DNA of 64,000 nt from Liolophura sinensis. Taxonomy: Eukaryota; Mollusca; Polyplacophora; Chitonida; Chitonidae. Positions within the stretch are counted from its first letter, which is position 1. Each line of letters starts with the position of its first letter. The translations under genes and the position numbers were made by a program. The notes under the pieces were generated by a model, which made no database searches, was not told the DNA's origin, and saw only the letters and a list, made by a program, of their open reading frames with translations. Below are positions 34,401-39,640 of the stretch, piece after piece. Location of the stretch: assembly GCF_032854445.1 (NCBI RefSeq), contig NC_088295.1, forward strand, positions 46,179,385 to 46,243,384, read 5' to 3'.

Positions 34401-35759
34401 ATAAGGGCATCCCATGTGACCTAGTAAATCTTGTGAAGCAGACTTAAAGTAAAGCGAACTTTGGTTGTCACAGTCGCCCGAATTCAACGCAGTAGACACT
34501 CTAAAAGCAAAGTGGAATTGCTGGGAGATTTTTTTTTTCTCCTCATATCGGACATGTTTGGTACAAGCAAATTTTACAAATTTATTTCAAGCTGGCCCCA
34601 TTCTAGAGAAAAATTCGGTCCTGAATTTCGACTGTTTTTTGTTCAACTACATGTATATTGTATTTCTAGGTTTGATTGATTTCTATGACAAAAAAAAATA
34701 TTTAAACTGCTAATTAAGGCTGAGAGGTTCTGCAGGGCCTGGTTTTTATTTGATATGCTATTTTATTTCATTTCTTCCTCAGTCTGTTGGTCCCCAGTGT
34801 TCAGCCATACTGTACAGATGTGAAGAAGAATTGGTCTATCAAAGTCTGATTGACCAAGGACTGATTGTCCTGAAAACGACTGACAAGTGAGCAATTTGCT
34901 AGAAAAACTGCATATTAAATGATATAAAATGCTCTTTCGCATAAAGTGATGATCAATGATTTGGGCCTGCAAGAACTGCTGCAAATATTGTCTGCTTTTG
35001 ATTACATTTCGATTGCAGTTTCATGTTATGGAAATTCAAATCAAGTTTGAAGATGAGTGGAAATACTTGCATTGTTTAATTCTCTTTGGTGGCTGGTTTC
35101 TTTTCAGTAACTATTCCAAATATAAAATTTTGAGTGCAGGTTTATTGTATCAAACGATGTATGCATAGATTTTCCATGAGTGATTTTCATCTTCATCATC
35201 AGTACTTGCTTTTCATGCACCATATCTGTCTAATATCAGCACCAAACATTGTTTGAGGGTTGAAAAATTTTTGTGTGCATGTTCATTTGGTATAACCTCA
35301 GATTAAGTTTGAAAACCAGCTGAACTCTTTGATGTGACTGAAAGAGTCTTCCAACTATATTCTGTTTTCTGTGTTATAGTTCATTTTTCTAACCGTTTTC
35401 ATAGGTCATTTTTGCAGACTTATATCTCAAATATCACATATCTCTAAATTGTTGTTTTCTTTCTTTATTACGTTAGTGGGAAAATGGAAAAGAGCACATT
35501 ACATGACTGGGGAGATATGGTCGAGGATGAAGGCGATATTGATTATCAGAACAAATTAGACTTGGGCAGTAGCAGCACAGACACTACTTTAGATGATAAG
35601 AGTGAAGAGCTATCCAAAGTGGGAGAACCCACGTCATCTGACTCAGTTCCAAAAACTCATGACACTGGAGGTGACAGTGACTCGAGCAGTGATGACAATG
35701 ACAAGGAATGGGAAACGACATCAGGTGACAGTGAAGAAGAGATGGAGTCTAATGTCTGA
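1..35759 (+). CDS. RNF17: RNF17/TDRD4-like multi-Tudor protein (5' end outside window)
   Basis: The 3' portion of a large split gene. I reconstructed 35 exons; every junction has GT-AG ends and the reading phase carries through without a break, giving 1612 codons including the TGA at 35757-35759. The order is coiled-coil region, Ser-rich linker, five extended Tudor domains (eTud) with WYRA and DFGN/DYGN core motifs, and an acidic tail. Family knowledge: RNF17 in vertebrates and Qin/Kumo in flies combine RING/B-box with several Tudor domains that bind dimethyl-arginine tails of Piwi proteins in germ granules and influence piRNA amplification. The RING is not in the window; it is expected upstream of base 1. 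Vertebrate RNF17 is about 1600 residues, so this protein is probably longer. TDRD1 or another multi-Tudor protein is the main alternative. Exon coordinates are given in the segment entries that follow. Confidence 0.85.
807..956 (+). repeat. SINE family A, 5'-truncated
   Basis: The 3' two-thirds of a tRNA-derived SINE: GGAAGGTTTTGCAGCAACCT, GATGGTCGTGGGTTTTCC, CGGTTTCCTCC, AGTGAAATATTCTTGAGTAC, then AAAACACCAATC and a (AATA)n tail. It lies in an intron of the Tudor gene. Confidence 0.85.
1234..1606 (+). repeat. SINE family B, near full length
   Basis: Has a degenerate tRNA-like head (CCGACCCCGATAGCATAGTA ... GATCCAGGGTCAATCC) and a body with GGAAGTTGTAACTTCCTC and CTTCGGTAAGTCGTCTCAGT. The 3' end is ATATGACTGAAAAATTG then a CACTCACTCA-like tail. 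The ORF read through it (1347-1544) is not a gene. Confidence 0.8.
2641..2871 (+). repeat. Two-copy tandem duplication, period 114 bp
   Basis: Units begin at 2641 and 2755 with AGGCTATA(C/T)TGGAGAT and share CCAAGATATTGCCTTTCAGT. It is intronic and has no open frame. Confidence 0.75.
4043..4370 (+). repeat. SINE family B, internally deleted, plus a second 3' half
   Basis: The tRNA-like head (CCCGACAGCTCAGTTGGTAG) joins directly to the body at GTCTCAGTGAAGCAGC, and the copy ends near 4222 in a CACTCACTCAC tail. A second 3' half (4223-4370) follows at once, starting TAGATAAAAGAGTGGTGG. Probably a tandem or nested insertion. Confidence 0.8.
4714..4928 (+). repeat. MITE family F copy 1
   Basis: A short element of about 215 bp ending in imperfect inverted repeats: CCTCAATCTTTTTGCATATG at the left and CATGCGAAAAGGTTGAAGAA at the right. 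It is shared with copies near 7081, 21053, 25073, 49229 and 54170. Confidence 0.65.
6259..6944 (+). CDS. RNF17: RNF17-like exons 6-7: Ser-rich acidic/basic linker
   Basis: Exons at 6259-6368 and 6816-6944. The first encodes a Ser/Val/Asp-rich stretch (VTLVTLSESGPDVSDTV...), the second a Glu/Ser then Arg-rich stretch ending SRRNDG. No domain is recognised; this is probably a disordered linker between the coiled coil and the first Tudor domain. The start of exon 6 was chosen because phase 2 of the preceding exon needs one base before GTG ACT. An upstream AG at 6210 would also open a frame, but it gives a stop or the wrong phase. Confidence 0.65.
7081..7270 (-). repeat. MITE family F copy 2
   Basis: Reverse-orientation copy: GTAATTCTTCAGCTTTTTTG at one end, GTTTTGTCTCCAAAATCAAA and GCACTGAAAGTTGCTCTTTC inside. 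Intronic. Confidence 0.6.
7422..7450. repeat. (TA)n microsatellite
   Basis: About 14 consecutive TA units in an intron. Confidence 0.9.
7697..11946 (+). CDS. RNF17: RNF17-like exons 8-12: extended Tudor domain 1
   Basis: Exons at 7697-7855, 8554-8722, 9552-9636, 10336-10407 and 11790-11946. The domain opens with the OB-fold strand HIKSPSCFLVQQ, typical of RNF17-type eTud units. The Tudor core has ACYSQDQTWYRARV and VVYFDFGNSEVV, followed by the second OB half (FAIECCLYDIVY ... VLHVDLC). All expected cage positions are filled: Tyr in ACYS, Tyr in WYR, Tyr and Phe in YFDF, and Asn in GN. It is therefore a plausible dimethyl-arginine reader. Acceptors are strong (CTTGCCACAG, CCCTCCAG, CTACAACAG, TTCCTACAG, TTTCGCAG). 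Confidence 0.85.
8850..9000 (+). repeat. SINE family D fragment (tentative)
   Basis: Shares GCATGTGGGCAAGTTCGTTT, GATGGTTTATCCCTGGCATA and CCTCCACCTATAAA with other diverged family D copies near 22560, 25730, 33880, 57290 and 63780. Confidence 0.45.
9892..10205 (+). repeat. SINE family A: tail fragment plus full-length copy
   Basis: 9892-9937 is a 3' tail (TATTCTTGAGTACAGCGTAA). 9957-10205 is a nearly complete copy with tRNA-like head (CCTAGTGGTTAGCGTGGTAG ... GTGAGTTCAAGTC), body and 3' AGTGAAATATTCTTGAGTGG, lacking the final A-rich tail. Confidence 0.8.
10430..10520 (-). repeat. SINE family A 3' fragment, reverse
   Basis: Reads TTATTGGTATTTTACGCCGT then GAATATTTCATTTATGCC and GGTGGGAGGAAACC, the reverse complement of the family A 3' end. 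Confidence 0.75.
10911..11167 (+). repeat. SINE family A, full length
   Basis: The best copy in the window: head GGGGCCTCCGTGGCTCGGTT, B-box-like GTGAGTTCAAGTTCATC, body GGAAGGTCTGGCAGCAACCT, 3' end TTGAGTACAGTGTAAAACAC, tail AATAAATAAA. The head has the A- and B-box layout of a tRNA-derived Pol III promoter. Confidence 0.9.
12181..18028 (+). CDS. RNF17: RNF17-like exons 13-18: extended Tudor domain 2
   Basis: Exons at 12181-12290, 12890-12992, 15041-15210, 16897-16956, 17417-17474 and 17836-18028. It starts with AVISHCNSPDSFYVQE, then AALFDCQWRRARVV and VQYVDFGNTGIV, then FAIHCQLADVIP and ATVI...LHLQLVAVIED. The usual WYRA is WRRA, so one cage aromatic is replaced by Arg, while the DFGN loop is intact. 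The last exon has a long Lys/Arg-rich loop (CPQKHKTCGKKADLFTRII) inside the OB fold. Its acceptor at 17835 was chosen because it alone gives the required two-base phase without a stop. The 2 kb intron before 15041 holds a Harbinger-like fossil and a SINE. Confidence 0.8.
13265..13690 (+). mobile_element. Degraded PIF/Harbinger-like DNA transposon remnant
   Basis: GACTGGGAGCAGCTGG at 13290 and CACAGTTGCTCCCAGTGA near 13485 form an imperfect inverted pair, with repeated AGTTGATCTA/CAACTGG motifs between. Just after this an open stretch starts at ATG 13513 and reads ...TTTEWTDEGENKLIDMWR, then a CLYDTS motif, before a TAG at 13618. W-T-E...KLI-MWR...CLYDTS is the signature of the MADF/Myb-like DNA-binding protein carried by Harbinger elements. 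The frame is broken after about 36 residues and no transposase was found, so this is a fossil. Assignment rests on motif memory only. Confidence 0.4.
14278..14442 (+). repeat. SINE family A, 5'-truncated
   Basis: Begins at the GGCCGTAAGGGGGAAGG body and runs to the AATAAATAAGTAAATAAAT tail, in the intron before Tudor exon 15041-15210. Confidence 0.85.
15305..16115 (+). repeat. Repeat family E, two copies flanking a SINE family C copy
   Basis: Family E copies at about 15305-15560 and 15915-16115 share TTGTAACAGGAAA, AGTTTCT, CAAATGTAAGTCATAAA and GAAATTTGTATTCT; a third diverged copy lies near 42895-43090. Between them, 15571-15870 is a family C SINE with tRNA-like head (TTTGGTGGGCTGATGGTTAG, CTGGAGACCTGGGATG), body GCACTGAGAGCCTAGAACAA and CTTCAGTGGCGGCAGCAC. 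Confidence 0.65.
16324..16655 (-). repeat. SINE family C, near full length, reverse
   Basis: Read on minus: head GGCCTAATGGTTAGAGCGTT, body with CAGCACTGAGAGGTTG and GGACTGGTTGACC, TACTTCAGTGGCAGAAGA, and 3' end AACCCCAAGCATTCATTC. ORFs over it on both strands are not genes. Confidence 0.8.
17228..17344 (+). repeat. SINE family A, 5'-truncated
   Basis: GGGAAGGTCTGCCAGCAACG to the AAATAAATAAATGAAT tail, with a short internal deletion near the 3' end. Confidence 0.8.
18414..19443 (+). CDS. RNF17: RNF17-like exons 19-20: basic linker between Tudor 2 and 3
   Basis: Exons at 18414-18543 and 19099-19443. They encode about 158 residues rich in Ser, Thr, Lys and Arg, with a lysine cluster near the end (KAAKKKLAKKKKVA) followed by TPPNNQSLK. 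No domain is recognised. Its composition fits a disordered linker or a nuclear-localisation-like patch. The 3' end of exon 20 (CCAACAACCAGTCATTGAAG) is itself the first unit of the 35-bp minisatellite that continues to 20678, so the 5' splice site sits inside the array. The first donor (AAG/GTAAAC) at 19444 is used here because reading further meets an in-frame TGA within one unit. Confidence 0.75.
18544..19098 (+). other. Intron with no recognised element
   Basis: Nothing identifiable was seen beyond AT-rich sequence and a G-rich patch near 18958-18976. Confidence 0.5.
19415..20678 (+). repeat. 35-bp minisatellite, about 36 units, starting inside an exon
   Basis: The unit is AAGGTAAACCTACTCCACCC followed by AACAACCAGTCATTG. 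The first unit forms the last bases of exon 19099-19443 and contains its 5' splice site; about 35 further units fill the start of the intron. Most copies keep AAG/GTAAAC and several read AAG/GTAAGC, a stronger donor consensus. Units differ by few substitutions, so the array is young or being homogenised. Confidence 0.95.
21053..21268 (+). repeat. MITE family F copy 3
   Basis: Runs from AATAATTCCTCAAACTTTTG to ATGCAAAAAGGTTGAAGAAT, with GATTTTGGAGACAAAACTTT inside. Intronic. Confidence 0.65.
21510..24109 (+). CDS. RNF17: RNF17-like exons 21-24: extended Tudor domain 3 (degenerate cage)
   Basis: Exons at 21510-21628, 22285-22432, 23319-23531 and 23964-24109. It begins IVVTHCESPGKIYLQM, a good eTud entry strand, then AAKRSDDRWYRGRI, EVFMEDFGFTEEMD and FCQLCHIADILP. 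Two canonical cage positions are lost: the aromatic before SDD is Lys, and the Asn of DFGN is Phe. This unit probably keeps the fold but not methyl-arginine binding. The last exon ends in LCEKLKEKGLAMPVRR, the segment that is tandemly copied just downstream. All phases agree (2, 0, 0, 2). Confidence 0.8.
21990..22214 (+). repeat. SINE family A, lacking the extreme 5' end
   Basis: From the B-box region (GCTGTGAGTTCAAGTTCAGC) to the AATAAATTAATAAAC tail, with a poly-C run at about 22097-22110 replacing part of the body. Confidence 0.85.
22555..23290 (+). repeat. Family D fragment and two copies of repeat family I
   Basis: 22555-22660 resembles family D (GTTGGTGGTTTACTTTGGGA, CTCCACCCATAAAC). 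22925-23040 and 23095-23265 are diverged copies of each other, sharing GAGCACAATAACATG or CAGCACAATAACATG, CATATTAA and ATAAATTACCAAATTC. A third copy lies at 29465-29610. The ORFs here are repeat-derived. Confidence 0.55.
24061..25070 (+). repeat. 100-bp tandem array, 10 units, copying an exon end and its 5' splice site
   Basis: Units begin at 24061, 24161, 24261, 24361, 24461, 24561, 24661, 24761, 24875 and 24971. The first unit starts within exon 23964-24109 (GTCTGTGTGAGAAACTCAAA) and includes its donor AAG/GTGAGT and the next 52 intron bases. Copies 2 and 9 have a GC in place of GT, copy 6 has an in-frame TAG, and copy 8 has a 14-bp insertion. Each unit holds a 48-nt stretch bounded by AG and, in most units, GT. 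Confidence 0.95.
24972..25019 (+). CDS. Candidate 48-nt cassette exon from the last unit of the 100-bp array
   Basis: The tenth copy of the 100-bp repeat is preceded by an acceptor-like tract (TACTTTTTGACACAG) and followed by the donor GTGAGC. It enters and leaves in phase 2, the phase of the flanking exons, so inclusion would add 16 residues reading SLCEKLKELGLTLPLG without changing the frame. Its sequence is the most diverged of the copies, yet it stays open. Whether it is ever spliced in cannot be told from DNA alone. Confidence 0.35.
25073..25222 (-). repeat. MITE family F copy 4, partial
   Basis: Reverse copy without a clear left end: TTTTGTCTCCAAAATTGAAT and GCACTGAAAGTTACTCTTTC identify it. 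Confidence 0.55.
25272..29988 (+). CDS. RNF17: RNF17-like exons 25-29: linker and extended Tudor domain 4
   Basis: Exons at 25272-25540, 26814-26980, 27806-27928, 28948-29040 and 29836-29988. After an Ala/Thr/Pro-rich linker (SPTSPTSPIVEP) come the OB strand VDYGCIIYVHVLE, the core AAYYSVDQNWYRAKV and VRYIDYGNSVWL, then FECVLHQIKP and CIAVVEEVLDDGQLSVDITL. This is the most canonical Tudor unit of the gene, with all cage aromatics and Asn present. It is followed by a helical stretch ending NNILEVLK. Junction phases are 1, 0, 0, 0, 0. Confidence 0.85.
25690..25860 (+). repeat. SINE family D fragment (tentative)
   Basis: GTCACGTGGGAAAGTTTGTC, GGTTGGTGGTTTACCATGGG and CTCCTACCCATCAA match other family D copies. 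Confidence 0.5.
25921..26471. mobile_element. MITE-like element of about 550 bp with inverted ends
   Basis: TTAAAGGAGAAGAAA at the left (25922) is the exact inverse of TTTCTTCTCCTTTAA at the right (to 26470). No coding capacity was seen between them. It lies in the intron before Tudor 4. Confidence 0.6.
27096..27245 (+). repeat. SINE family A, 5'-truncated
   Basis: GTGGGAAGGTCTTCCAGCAA to an (AATA)n tail. Confidence 0.85.
27988..28357 (+). repeat. SINE family C, full length
   Basis: Head TTTGGTGGTATAATGGTTAA, GGGATCAAACCTTGGTC as B-box-like motif, body TCAGCACTGAGAGGTTGGAA and GGACTGGTTGG, 3' end AACCCCAAGCATTCATTG. The most complete family C copy. Confidence 0.85.
29465..29610 (+). repeat. 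Repeat family I, third copy
   Basis: Shares CTAGAGCACAATAGCACA, GATTACCATAAATTAC and GCATTCATGTGTCTC with 22925-23265. Confidence 0.6.
30031..31728. mobile_element. Non-autonomous inverted-repeat DNA element G, copy 1 (about 1.7 kb)
   Basis: Left CCCCATAAATCGTTTGC and right GCAAACGATTTATGGGG form inverted ends. Long internal stretches match copy 2 at 57980-59441, for example CGGGCGCAATTGTTTTACCC, AGTTCTGATCAGTGAAGCGT and GCTGTTTCCAATAACAGG. A 5' SINE family A piece (30467-30623) is inserted. No transposase ORF was found. It sits in the Tudor gene intron 29989-32587. Confidence 0.75.
31730..31885 (+). repeat. Repeat family H copy (others near 27480-27560 and 45830-45970)
   Basis: Shared pieces are AAGTTTTTCTGATAAAA, ATTAATCAAAC, TATATGGTGGATGAATCAAT and GGATCAGGTAAATATGTCAC. 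It lies directly beside the right end of element G copy 1. Confidence 0.5.
32588..34886 (+). CDS. RNF17: RNF17-like exons 30-34: extended Tudor domain 5
   Basis: Exons at 32588-32674, 33066-33213, 33697-33832, 34053-34218 and 34783-34886. It begins LIPIVLTHVEMPDVVYFQRG, then ALLFEKPRSGAPCCAQYSADHCWYRALM, VCFVDFGNSEYV, FMILPAQACRCHISNI and QCSAILYRCEEELVYQSL (core pieces only). All canonical cage residues are present. The donor of the second exon (CAG/GTTCCT) is weak, and the acceptor of the third exon is the last of three near-identical tandem copies. Only this last copy gives an open frame into the Tudor core. Phases are 0, 1, 2, 0, 2. Confidence 0.83.
33436..33747 (+). repeat. 100-bp tandem triplication of a 3' splice site and Tudor exon start
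   Basis: Units begin near 33449, 33548 and 33648. Each has TTGCCTGTT(C/T)TTGT, CCACCCTCAG/GAGCCCC and about 50 exon-like bases. Copy 1 meets TAG in the Tudor frame, copy 2 reads on to TAA, and copy 3 is the real exon start at 33697. Confidence 0.9.
34219..35476 (+). other. Two introns around exon 34783-34886, no recognised element
   Basis: Apart from the 104-nt coding exon, nothing identifiable was found; the sequence is AT-rich. A family D fragment lies just upstream at 33875-34010, in the previous intron. Confidence 0.4.
35477..35759 (+). CDS. RNF17: RNF17-like last exon: acidic C-terminus and stop
   Basis: The final coding exon starts after TTACGTTAG and reads GKMEKSTLHDWGDMVEDEGD, then a long Asp/Ser/Glu tail (GGDSDSSSDDNDKEWE ... 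EEEMESNV) to the stop TGA at 35757-35759. One base from this exon completes the codon left by exon 34. No domain is recognised; the low-complexity acidic tail is likely disordered. Confidence 0.8.
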
Positions 35760-36190
35760 GGCAGCTGGTTGCTATGGTGATAAGACAGTGTTCATAGCAA
35801 CAGATTGATGAACGGTGACTCAGAATGGGAAACTGCAGAAGCTGGTGGTGAAAACAGTTAAAGTGTTTTGTTTGGACAGCAGGTGGCATTAAGGATGAAA
35901 AAAAAAGTACCTTTAGTATTAACAGACTGAGAAAAAAATGTCCTTAGAAAATACACACAAATGACTTTTACTGATTATATAGAATTCAAAACAGAATACA
36001 ATAATCTTAAGACAAGAAAGCTGGCATGGTTTGTACCAAAACTAAAAAATCTTGTTAAACAAGCCTTTGGTGTATCAGATTATTTGTTCCTTTGAATGAA
36101 ATGAGAAGTGTTATCTTGTTTCGACTATGAACAGCTTTATAAAGACAAGTTTCTGAAATTTTACAATAAAATTTGGAAGTAGTTAAATTG
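35760..36190 (+). other. Putative 3' UTR of the Tudor gene with polyadenylation signal
   Basis: AT-rich non-coding sequence follows the stop. A canonical AATAAA lies at 36165-36170, about 400 bases downstream, and is the first clear one. The transcript end is inferred from this signal only. Confidence 0.5.
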
Positions 36191-36361
36191 TTATGATTCA
36201 TTAATACTACAAAGGCGTAGAGTAGAGTAGAACTTCATTCTGGTGCTCAGTTATTTGACATTATCTTTATGACACTTTCATGGAATATAAAGAAAAAGGT
36301 TTCAAGAAGTAAAAAAAGTATTTCTTGAGAATTGTGTAAAACTAAATGTTGAAATACTGAA

Positions 36362-36460
36362 TACCAAAATGTAGACTGTCTACCAAAAAATGTGGACTGT
36401 CTACCAAAATGTAGACTGTCTACCAAAAAATGTGGACTGTCTACCAAAATGTAGACTGTC
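36362..36460 (+). repeat. 40-bp dimeric minisatellite (19 + 21 bp), 5 half-units
   Basis: TACCAAAATGTAGACTGTC alternates with TACCAAAAAATGTGGACTGT(C). Confidence 0.95.
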
Positions 36461-36562
36461 TTTTCTTGAGTCATTCTGAAACTAGTCCATGAAAGCTCTG
36501 GATATTACAGGTAAATGTTACAGATGGCACATCTACACCCTAATGTTACACACCCCTCCATA

Positions 36563-36618
36563 GTCTTGAGTACGGCGTAAAACACCAATAAAATAAATAA
36601 AAAAATAAATAAATAAAT
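36563..36618 (+). repeat. SINE family A tail only
   Basis: GTCTTGAGTACGGCGTAAAA then CACCAATAAAATAAATAAA. Confidence 0.75.
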
Positions 36619-36619
36619 A

Positions 36620-38015
36620 CACAGTTCTCTGTATTATACAATACATGTTTATCACTGAACATTGTTATTTTTGAGGTCAGTCAAAATTTCTACATGTATA
36701 AAGTACATATGAAAATCAGATTTTATATACATTTTGATTCACAAGTATGAGTTCTTCGATACATACAAGAGAACATACACCCTGAATAATGCATTCAGAG
36801 CTTTAAACACCATAGTGATAGTAAAAATTGTTTTTTGAACAGTGACAGAATATTACAGATTTTGACCTTATTGCTTAGACATTACCTTCTTTGCACTGGA
36901 GAAGAGAGAATAATTTTTTTTTGTCGCATGTAATTCTTCAGAACAGAACTGTGCTAATTAGTCTATTTCAAAGAATGTACAATGCACGCGCAGTTGCTGA
37001 GTCACAGATTGCAAATAGGAGTATAATGAAATCCTATCATTGTCAATGTGCCAAATAAAATACCAGTATCATTGAGATTAAAAGGAAAAAAAGGGACTTT
37101 AGCCAATTGGTTACTTCCTTCAAATATACAGTAGTAAGTAAGTAATTCACTATTAGATTGAAGACAGTAAAGAAAAACTTCCTGGCGAACTCTTTCAGCT
37201 ATAAGTGAAAAATGAATGTTTTTTTCTTTATGAACGAAGTGAACTTTGAAAGTTTTGGTCCCAGAGGTGAAAATGAATGTAGATACAGTGCTGTTATTAA
37301 AGTGCTCCAATTATAACAGCATTCTATTTGTGTGCTGTAGAAATCAACCTACTTGTCAACAACCTTTTTTATAGGTCTAAATATGATGTAAGTAGTGATT
37401 GTATTTTATTTTTTTTATTGGTATTTTGTTTCTTTTTGTTTTTGTTTCATTTTCTGGACAAACCTCTTCTAAAGAAAGGCTGTGTACAAAAGTCAGTCCA
37501 AACTCCTTTTGTCACAAGCACTGTTTTGTAAGTACATGTAGTATGTATGTGTCAGTGGATAATACCGAAACTTTCAGAATGGCCAACCAGTGTTACACTA
37601 TTTTTCCTAAAGAAAACTTAATTAATTTCCACTGTTCATCTTGGTGTTGTGAACTGATGAGATATATTTGTTTATCTTTTATTTACAACCCTGACTCAAG
37701 TTTCTACAGTAGGAAACAGAACATTGACTCTTAGCAATGCAAATGACTCCAGCCATACAGTGTATTTTGCAGGTATTTGTCACGTAACACTTTCACATGG
37801 AACTGTAGCCAACAGTTGCACTTCTGTTGTTGTGTATGCATATTTCAATCTGGAGAGATGAATATGAATGTTTTGTGTCCATACATGTGATAAATGTGGG
37901 TACAGAAAAAATTCAAAGCTTATATCTATTTTTTTACAACTGGAAAAGAAAGGAATATTGTTTTGCCCTCAGATTTTTGGTCACTAAATTAGTTTTCCTA
38001 AAATCTGATTTCCAT
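36620..38015. other. Intergenic stretch without recognised genes
   Basis: AT-rich; a few open frames of about 100 codons have Phe/Cys-rich, low-complexity translations and no family resemblance. Nothing else seen. Confidence 0.45.
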
Positions 38016-38019
38016 ATTA

Positions 38020-38960
38020 TGGACGAGTTACTGCAGCAGCACAATGATTTCCATGTTATTGATGCATTTTTACAACACATTGGTTTCCACATTAATGATG
38101 TGTTGTTGCAACAATATATCTGTTTCCATAATAATGAGCTGTTGCAATAATGTGTTAGTTCCATATTAATGGTGTGTTTTTGCAACAACACTTTGGTGTC
38201 TGTACTACTGATGTGCTATTGCAACAACACAGTGGTGTCCGTAGTAGTGATGTGGTGTTGCAACAACATATTGGTGTCTGTGGTAATGATGTGCTGTTGC
38301 AGCAACACTTTGGTGTCCGTAGTAATGATGAGCTGTTGCAAGAACACTTTGGTGTTCGTAGTAATCATGTGCTGTTGCAACAACACATTGGTGTGTGTAG
38401 TGATGATAAGCTGTTGCAACAACACTTTGGTGTTCGTAGTAATCATGTGATGTTGCAGCAACACATTGTTGTCCTTAACACAATGATTTCTATATTATTG
38501 ATGCGCTTTTATCACACATTGATTTCCACATTAATGATGTGTTGTTGCAACAATATATCGGTTTCATAATAATGAGCTCTTCCAACAATGTGTTAGTTCC
38601 ATATTAATGATGTGCTGTTGCAACAACACTTTGGTGTTTGTAGTAATGATGTGCTGTTGCAACAACACTTTGGTGTCCGTAGTAATGATTTGCTGTTGCC
38701 ACAACACAGTGGTGTCCGTAGTAATGATGTGCTGTTGCAATAACACATTGGTGTCTGTAGTAATGATGTGCTGTTGCAACAACACATTGGTGTCCTTATC
38801 AGTGGTGTGAATTAGCAACATCACATTATTTTTCATACATCCATGATCTGTACGATGATAGAATTTGTTGCCATGATGTTGAAACAATACATTTGTTTCC
38901 ATAATAATGAGTTGTTACAACAATACATTTGTTGTCATTGCAATTTGTTGTACTGTTGCA
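38020..38960 (+). repeat. 39-bp satellite with a higher-order repeat of about 435 bp
   Basis: The unit is TGGTGTCTGTAGTAATGATG plus TGCTGTTGCAACAACACTT. Regular arrays at about 38165-38470 and 38605-38800 are each preceded by the same diverged leader (TTTCCACATTAATGATGTGT, then GTTGTTGCAACAATATATC), so a whole block was duplicated. As 39 is a multiple of 3, several frames on both strands stay open, producing spurious ORFs. Confidence 0.9.
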
Positions 38961-39370
38961 GCCAGACAAAGTTGGGGAAGATGTTCCGTTGTATATTGGC
39001 ATTCACTGTGATTTTTACCTTTGGAGGCGTTAATTCTAAATTGAAATAATGCCTTTGATACAGATACCACATGTATCTGTGTGAATTTGTTTATGTGGTC
39101 AAGGAGAGTTCATCTTGGATGAAGTAATTTGCATTTATTGTTGTTGAGGTGTTGGGCGCCATGTTAAGTTTTCATCTGCATTTGTGTTATGTGCTAAGTG
39201 GCTGTTTCAGGATGGCTGATTTTGTCTTCACAGATGTTTGTGGAGAAAGGGCAGGATTTCATTCAGACAGTCCATTTTACATTAGTTTGTAAAAAATATC
39301 TCAAAAAAGCAAACAACCTTTTTATTGCTTAAGACTCGGTAATAAGTGGGTTCGATAATACTAATAAAGT

Positions 39371-39640
39371 TGAGGCATCATCATGTAAATGTAAAAGATT
39401 TCACAAGCTTTCTACCCACATGTTGGGATTTTTAAGTGACTAACCACTTTATTTTCTCTTTATTTAAAAAAATATAAATATAAGTGGAGCGTTATGTTAG
39501 GCATTATATCAAAACTATTAATTGTGAAATATTGTATGCCATACATATTTTGTGAAATAAAGTAGTTAGTCACTAGATAAAGATCCCAACATGTGTGTCA
39601 AAAGCTTGTGAAACCTTTTACATTTACATGATTATGCCTT
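39371..39640. mobile_element. Foldback/MITE-like element with inverted repeats of about 80 bp
   Basis: Left arm: ATGTAAATGTAAAAGATTTC, ACAAGCTTTC, CATGTTGGGAT, AGTGACTAACCACTTTATTT. Right arm is its inverse: AAATAAAGTAGTTAGTCACT, ATCCCAACATGTG, AAGCTTGTGAAA, TTTTACATTTACAT. About 100 bp of spacer lies between, part of which (GTGGAGCGTTATGTTAGGCA) recurs at 39842-39888. Confidence 0.8.

Noticed and set aside
38169-38569. Long Cys/Val/Asn-rich ORFs on both strands
   Set aside because: They read the 39-bp satellite, whose period is a multiple of 3; several frames on both strands are open at once and no start context or homology supports them.
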